Source of the DNA: Arthrobacter_B citreus
GTDB lineage: Bacteria > Actinomycetota > Actinomycetes > Actinomycetales > Micrococcaceae
Assembly (NCBI RefSeq): GCF_042429235.1
Contig: NZ_JBHMBA010000020.1
Strand: one strand, 5' to 3'
Length of the DNA stretch: 64,000 nucleotides
Under the pieces are notes generated by a model. The model ran no database searches. It saw only the letters and a list, made by a program, of their open reading frames with translations, and was not told the DNA's origin. Positions 59,662-64,000 of this stretch are shown piece after piece; the stretch's first letter is position 1, and the number at the start of each line of letters is the position of its first letter. Position numbers and translations under genes: made by a program.

Positions 59662-60129
59662 TTATTTGGGCGTATCGGCGGCGGCTTTTATGGCCCGCTC
59701 CGCTTCCAGCACGTCCTCGGCCACCAGCTGTGCCCGCCGGTGGACGTTCTCCAGCCCCGCGGAGGCAAAGCCCCACCGTTCGCTGTCCAGGCGCGACATG
59801 GCTGCCGCCTCGGCGGTTGCCGCCAGGGAGTTGCCGCTGCGCGAAAGCGCGCGGTGCACGGCTATGAGGGCGCCGGGAATGTCCTGCCCGTTGCTCGGCA
59901 GGCGCCGCTGGGCGCTGACGCACACTTCGCGGACTCTGGGCAGCAGCTCCGACAAGCCGTTGGCCACGGTCACCAGCTCGTTGTACACGGCGTCGTCCTC
60001 CACGCCCTCCAGCATTTGGTGGTAGCGGTCCAGGCCGCGGGTGAAGCGGTCATGGGCGCGCCGCCACACACCCTTCCCGAGCTGGGTGTCATCTTTCCGC
60101 CCCTGCCGGGCGGCTGCAAAAAGTGCCAT
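59662..60129 (-). CDS. Conserved hypothetical protein
   Basis: Not recognised. 155 aa, predicted all-helical, no signal peptide or membrane helix; central LSELLPRVREVCVSAQRRL and a C-terminal helical stretch with VHRRAQLVAEDVLEAERAIKAA. It lies 5 bp after bpa on the same strand; the AGGA of its ribosome-binding site is formed by the bpa stop codon, so translation is probably coupled to bpa. A link to the proteasome pathway is only inferred from that. Confidence 0.65.
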   Translation of the reverse strand: MALFAAARQGRKDDTQLGKGVWRRAHDRFTRGLDRYHQMLEGVEDDAVYNELVTVANGLSELLPRVREVCVSAQRRLPSNGQDIPGALIAVHRALSRSGNSLAATAEAAAMSRLDSERWGFASAGLENVHRRAQLVAEDVLEAERAIKAAADTPK

Positions 60130-60134
60130 GGGTC

Positions 60135-60884
60135 CTACAGGTACTGGCCGGGACCGGCGTGCGGTTCAGGTTGGGCGGAGGAACGGGTTGGTACGGAGGG
60201 ATCGGCGGGCCGGGGCTCGCCGTTGTCACCGACGACGACGCCGGGTGCCAACACGGTGCCCGGCGGCAACTGCCGCAGCTGCAGCCGGGAGGCCAGCTGC
60301 TGGTTGGCGGTCTGCTGCGCCGCTATGGCGGTCTGGATGCCGCGGAACAGCCCTTCAAGCCAGCCAACCATCTGGGCCTGCGCAATCCGCAGTTCAGCGT
60401 CTGTGGGCACGCTGTCATCAAGGAACGGAAGGTTCACCCGGTGGAGTTCTTCCACCAGTTCGGGCGCGAGCCCGTCCTCCAGTTCGCGGAGCGAGCGTGC
60501 GTGGATCTCCGCCAAACGGTTTCGGGCGGCATCATCGAGCGGGGCGTTGCGGACTTCTTCGAGAAGCTGCTTGATCATTGTGCCGATCCGCATCACCTTG
60601 GCGGGTTCATCCACCAGGTCGCGGAGTTTCGCCGGACCGGAGCTGCCCTCGCCGCCGCGTCCGTGCCTGTCGGATTCCGTGCCGCCGTTGTCCGGCACGG
60701 CGGGGGTATTGCTGTCCCCGCGCGCTGCCGAAGAATCGCCGCCGGCGGCCGGTGTGCGCACCGGCGGATTGCTGGACGGCGTTTCACCGTGCGGGGTGCC
60801 GTGATTAGAGGATGGTGATGAAGTGTCGGAACCGGGCGCAGGCGCTACATCCGGCCGGGCGGCGGATCCGTTCTCGTCAGTCAT
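60135..60884 (-). CDS. bpa: Bacterial proteasome activator Bpa
   Basis: ATP-independent activator ring of the actinobacterial 20S proteasome (DUF2587; Rv3780 in M. tuberculosis). The disordered Ser/Pro/Gly-rich N-terminus (~1-85) is followed by the four-helix core (~90-200; LRDLVDEPAKVMRIGTMIKQLLEEV). The last four residues are GQYL, the docking motif for the alpha-ring pocket. 249 aa, somewhat longer than the mycobacterial protein because of the N-terminal extension. Confidence 0.92.
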   Translation of the reverse strand: MTDENGSAARPDVAPAPGSDTSSPSSNHGTPHGETPSSNPPVRTPAAGGDSSAARGDSNTPAVPDNGGTESDRHGRGGEGSSGPAKLRDLVDEPAKVMRIGTMIKQLLEEVRNAPLDDAARNRLAEIHARSLRELEDGLAPELVEELHRVNLPFLDDSVPTDAELRIAQAQMVGWLEGLFRGIQTAIAAQQTANQQLASRLQLRQLPPGTVLAPGVVVGDNGEPRPADPSVPTRSSAQPEPHAGPGQYL

Positions 60885-60927
60885 GCATTAATGCTCTCAT
60901 GGTTGGGGTTGTTTGCCCGGTGCGGGG

Positions 60928-61188
60928 TCAGCTTTCCAGCTCATCCTCGCGGATTCGTGCATACTCGCCGTCCGGCCCCAGCCCGGCCGCGTGCTGTCCG
61001 GCGTTGAGTTGCCCGGGCAGGTAGGGCCGGTTTTCGGCTTCCACTCCGTCGGGCGCTTCTCCCGGCGGGAGATTGACGTCGTCGGCTAAATGTTCGTCCT
61101 CGCTGCCCGTGTCCGGAGTGGGGATGCTGATGTCCCCGCGCAGGTGCTCGTCTTCGGGCAGATCCTCATAATTCCGATGTGTTGCCAT
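60928..61188 (-). CDS. Small acidic hypothetical protein with internal repeat
   Basis: 86 aa, very acidic, no hydrophobic segment. The motif EDEHLxxDxxxP occurs twice (EDEHLRGDISIP and EDEHLADDVNLP) about 18 residues apart. I chose ATG 61188 (MATHRNYEDLPEDEHL); the open frame to 61296 before it is GC-rich and unlike the rest. Function unknown. It lies 43 bp upstream of bpa on the same strand. Confidence 0.6.
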   Translation of the reverse strand: MATHRNYEDLPEDEHLRGDISIPTPDTGSEDEHLADDVNLPPGEAPDGVEAENRPYLPGQLNAGQHAAGLGPDGEYARIREDELES

Positions 61189-61283
61189 GCTCCACCGTAG
61201 GCGCCGGCGCGGGCCCCGCTCAAGGCCGGGAAACATAAGGACGCATCGCCGGTTTCCTGCACTGCGAAGGACCGCGAGGCAGC

Positions 61284-61318
61284 ACGACGGCGGCACCCAA
61301 GGCGGGTGCCGCCGTCGT
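61284..61318 (-). terminator. Terminator of cstA-ybdD
   Basis: A 15-bp stem (ACGACGGCGGCACCC with its complement) with a 5-nt loop lies 48 bp after the ybdD stop. There is no T-run. The rest of the 177-bp gap shows nothing. Confidence 0.65.
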
Positions 61319-61365
61319 CGTCACCGGTGGCTACAGCTGCAGCGGACCCGGCATGGGGAGCCCGT

Positions 61366-61563
61366 TTAGCAGCAGCGGCCTTCGGGGTTGGAGTCCTGCC
61401 GGTCCATCTTGTCCTTCCAGAACTCCCGCTCCGTCAGCGGCGCGGAAGCGCAGCCGGAGGACTGGTGGAAGGCCACATACTTTTGGTACGCGTCCTCCCC
61501 CATGACGTCCCGGAAGAACCGCACGAAACCGCGCAGCCCGTCCTTTACCGTGCCCGTGCTCAT
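61366..61563 (-). CDS. ybdD: YbdD/YjiX family protein
   Basis: A 65-aa partner protein found after cstA in many bacteria. Typical segments: FVRFFRDVMGEDAYQKYVAFH and LTEREFWKDKMDRQDSNPEGRCC with the paired C-terminal Cys. The ATG overlaps the cstA stop as ATGA, which sets the start; the open frame beyond lies in cstA. Probably modulates CstA. Confidence 0.88.
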   Translation of the reverse strand: MSTGTVKDGLRGFVRFFRDVMGEDAYQKYVAFHQSSGCASAPLTEREFWKDKMDRQDSNPEGRCC

Positions 61564-63851
61564 GAGTGTGCCTTCCGGACAACCTTCCGGTCCGCCGGGA
61601 GCGCATCCCACTGTGCCTGGATTTCTTTTTCGGCAGGTGTCGCCAGGAAGCCCGCGGGTGCGAACATCCTGGAGGCAACGGCCGGATCCTCGGCGCTGGG
61701 CGAACCGCCGGCACGGAAGGAGCGGATGCTGGCCATGACTGCGGTGATGATGACGATGATCGCCAGCGTCACGAACACAATGGACAGCGTGCCCTGGATG
61801 AAGGTGTTGCGGACCACGGCTTCCATGGCTTCCACGGTCTTGGCGGTGCCGAAGCTGGTTTCGCCCCGCTCAAGGGCGCCCTTGAAGGCATTGTGCTGCG
61901 CCCAGTAGCCAACGGCCGGAACCGGGCTGAAGATCTTATACATCGAGGCGGTGATGGTCACCACTGACGCGAAGGCCAGCGGCAGCACCACGATCCAGAT
62001 GTACTTGAAGACGTTCTTCTTTGCCAGGATCGCCAGGCAGATGGCGAGGGCAATCGCTGCCAGCAGCTGGTTGGCGATGCCGAAGAGCGGGAACAGGGTG
62101 TTGATCCCGCCCAGCGGGTCCGTGACCCCCATGATCAGGATCGAGCCCCAACCTCCCACCATGACGGCGGTACAGATCCAGGCTCCGGTTCGCCAGCCGG
62201 TGTCACGGAACTTCGGAATGAAGTTGCCGATGGAGTCCTGCAGCATGAAGCGGGCCACGCGGGTTCCGGCGTCGACGGCGGTGAGGATGAACAGGGCCTC
62301 GAACATGATGGCGAAGTGGTACCAGAACGCCATCATCGAGGAGCCGCCAATCAGGCTCTGCATGATCTGGGCCAGGCCGACGGCGAGGGTTGGCGCGCCG
62401 CCGGTGCGCGAGACGATGGATTCCTCGCCCACATTTGAAGCCATGTTGGTGAGCATGTCCGGAGTGAGGTTCACGCCGGCCAGGCCCAGGCTGTTCACGA
62501 ACGCGACGGCGCCTTCCACGGTGCCGCCGGTGGCGGCTGCGGAGGAGTTCATGGCGAAGTAGATGCCGCGGTCAATGGAGATGGCTGCGACCAGGGCCAT
62601 GATGGCCACGAAGGATTCCATCAGCATGCCGCCGTAGCCAATGAAGCGGGTCTGGCGTTCCTTCTCGATCATCTTCGGCGTGGTGCCGGAGGCGATCAGG
62701 GCGTGGAACCCGGACAGCGCACCGCAGGCGATGGTGACGAAGAGGAACGGGAAGAGCGGTCCGGCCACGACGGGTCCGTTGTCCGCGGAAGCGAACTCGC
62801 TGATTGCGGGGACGGTGATCTCGGGACGGACGATGATGATGGCGACCGCCAGCATCACGATGGTGCCCACCTTCATGAAGGTGGAGAGGTAGTCACGCGG
62901 GGCCAGCAGCAGCCAGACCGGAAGCACCGCTGCAATGAAGCCGTAAATGATGATGCCCCAGGCGATGACGGTCTTGTCCAGGGTCAGGGCGTCACCCAGT
63001 GGGGTGTCGGCGATCATGCCGCCGCCGATGATGGCCAGCAGGAGCAGGACAAAGCCGATGATGGACACTTCGGTGACCTTGCCCGGCCGCAGGAAGCGCA
63101 GGTAGACACCCATGAACAGCGCAATCGGAATGGTCATGCCCACTGAGAAGACGCCCCAGGGGCTTTCCGCGAGGGCGTTCACGACCACCAGGGCGAGGAT
63201 CGCCACGATGATGATCATGATGGTCAGCGTGGCAATCAGGGCTGCGGTGCCGCCCACTCGGCCCAGCTCCTCGCGGGCCATCTGGCCCAGGGACCGTCCG
63301 CCGCGGCGCATGGAGAAGAACATGACCAGGTAATCCTGGACGGCGCCGGCCAGGACGACGCCGATGATGATCCAGATAGTGCCGGGCAGGTACCCCATTT
63401 GCGCGGCCAGGACCGGGCCCACCAGGGGCCCGGCGCCGGCAATCGCGGCAAAGTGGTGGCCGTACAGCACCCGGCGGTCCGTGGCGGCATAGTCCTTGCC
63501 GTCGGCCTTGTACTCCGCGGGTGTGGCCCGCCGGTCATTGGGCTGCAGGAGTTTGCGCTCAATGAACTTGGAGTAGAAGCGGTACGCGATGAAATACGTG
63601 CACACTGCTGCGAAAACGAACCAGATGGCGTTCACGGTTTCGCCGCGGACCAGTGCCAGCATGTACCAGCTGACGCCGCCCAGCAGGGCGATGCCGGACC
63701 AGATGGCGATCTTCAGCGGCGTCCAGCGGCGGTCTTCGGCTTCCGCAATTTCGGGGTCCACCGCAACCGGTGGAAGGTCTGGATCCTGCACCAGGACGTC
63801 ACTGTCCTCAGGCTGCCCGGGGGCAGCCCGGCGCCGGTGATTCTCGCTCAT
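61560..63851 (-). CDS. cstA: Carbon starvation protein CstA (pyruvate/peptide transporter)
   Basis: A polytopic membrane transporter of the CstA/BtsT family, linked to pyruvate or peptide uptake in starvation. About 16-18 hydrophobic helices from residue ~50 on; LYGHHFAAIAGAGPLVGPVLAAQMGYLP and GALSGFHALIASGTTPKMIE are family signatures. 763 aa. An acidic ~45-residue N-terminus is cytoplasmic. Ribosome-binding site AAAGG 8 nt upstream. A CRP-like half-conserved palindrome lies at 63956-63971. Confidence 0.94.
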   Translation of the reverse strand: MSENHRRRAAPGQPEDSDVLVQDPDLPPVAVDPEIAEAEDRRWTPLKIAIWSGIALLGGVSWYMLALVRGETVNAIWFVFAAVCTYFIAYRFYSKFIERKLLQPNDRRATPAEYKADGKDYAATDRRVLYGHHFAAIAGAGPLVGPVLAAQMGYLPGTIWIIIGVVLAGAVQDYLVMFFSMRRGGRSLGQMAREELGRVGGTAALIATLTIMIIIVAILALVVVNALAESPWGVFSVGMTIPIALFMGVYLRFLRPGKVTEVSIIGFVLLLLAIIGGGMIADTPLGDALTLDKTVIAWGIIIYGFIAAVLPVWLLLAPRDYLSTFMKVGTIVMLAVAIIIVRPEITVPAISEFASADNGPVVAGPLFPFLFVTIACGALSGFHALIASGTTPKMIEKERQTRFIGYGGMLMESFVAIMALVAAISIDRGIYFAMNSSAAATGGTVEGAVAFVNSLGLAGVNLTPDMLTNMASNVGEESIVSRTGGAPTLAVGLAQIMQSLIGGSSMMAFWYHFAIMFEALFILTAVDAGTRVARFMLQDSIGNFIPKFRDTGWRTGAWICTAVMVGGWGSILIMGVTDPLGGINTLFPLFGIANQLLAAIALAICLAILAKKNVFKYIWIVVLPLAFASVVTITASMYKIFSPVPAVGYWAQHNAFKGALERGETSFGTAKTVEAMEAVVRNTFIQGTLSIVFVTLAIIVIITAVMASIRSFRAGGSPSAEDPAVASRMFAPAGFLATPAEKEIQAQWDALPADRKVVRKAHS

Positions 63852-63955
63852 GGGGTTTACCTTTGCTTGCGGTAATGACTCGGAAGGACCGGCAGTGGAA
63901 CCGGCCGGGAGAACGGAAAACCCCGTACTCCTGCCCCCGAGATTAGCAGTGCAAA

Positions 63956-63971
63956 TGTGATCCCCTCCACA
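63956..63971 (-). promoter_or_regulatory. CRP/GlxR-like site upstream of cstA
   Basis: TGTGA-TCCCCT-CCACA matches the CRP-family consensus TGTGA-N6-TCACA at nine of ten positions. It is 105 bp upstream of the cstA start. cstA is a known cAMP-CRP target in E. coli; whether the same holds here is an inference. The rest of 63852-64000 shows nothing else. Confidence 0.4.
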
Positions 63972-64000
63972 CCGCAGGCTAGGTGGTCAGGAGGATCTTC

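Overview
The window is high-GC chromosomal DNA of a motile actinobacterium, most likely Micrococcaceae (Arthrobacter-like). This is inferred from the GlgE alpha-glucan pathway, CarD/LpqE, SenX3-RegX3, a Bpa-type proteasome activator, and many leaderless genes. No phage, insertion sequence, CRISPR array or biosynthetic cluster was found.

Layout. (1) 1-423: promoter and boxA leader of an rRNA operon that runs leftwards out of the window. (2) 424-12991: alpha-glucan/trehalose block. glgE, treS and a maltokinase-branching-enzyme fusion form one operon; glgP (divergent) and glgX (convergent with glgP) complete it. (3) 13019-18442: rlmB, cysS, ispF, ispD, carD and lpqE, the order found at Rv3579c-Rv3584 in M. 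tuberculosis. (4) 18568-22232: regX3, senX3, phoU and gpmA, with a four-unit PHO-box-like repeat upstream of phoU and a four-copy 18-bp tandem repeat after it. (5) 22342-29609: a methyltransferase-like protein, DUF2516, a Cys/Met-metabolism PLP enzyme, tmk-holB, an exported alpha/beta hydrolase, and a TetR/membrane-protein pair. (6) 29677-29749: tRNA-Thr(CGU). (7) 29984-58614: one contiguous flagellar locus of about 30 genes, from csrA at one end to fliW at the other. (8) 58719-63851: aldo/keto reductase, a conserved hypothetical, bpa, a small acidic protein, and the cstA-ybdD uptake operon.

How the parts work together. The glg block turns trehalose or maltose into maltose 1-phosphate and then branched glucan, and also encodes phosphorolysis and debranching. 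In the flagellar locus, five copies of a bipartite element (CTWAC, 15 bp, GCCGATAG or a close variant) lie in front of fliC, flgN-flgK-flgL-fliW, flgB, flbD-motA-motB and fliM. They are good candidates for promoters read by the locus's own FliA-type sigma factor. The flagellin mRNA leader carries a GGA hairpin and a GGA-containing Shine-Dalgarno sequence. With csrA and fliW present, this suggests a FliW-CsrA-flagellin translational checkpoint like that of Bacillus, here in an actinobacterium.

Most notable: the CsrA-type flagellin leader, the sigma-28 promoter set, an FlhF-like protein without its GTPase P-loop, a FliM without the usual CheY-binding N-terminus, and a recurrent leaderless-promoter signature (TANNNT, 6-7 nt, RTG).
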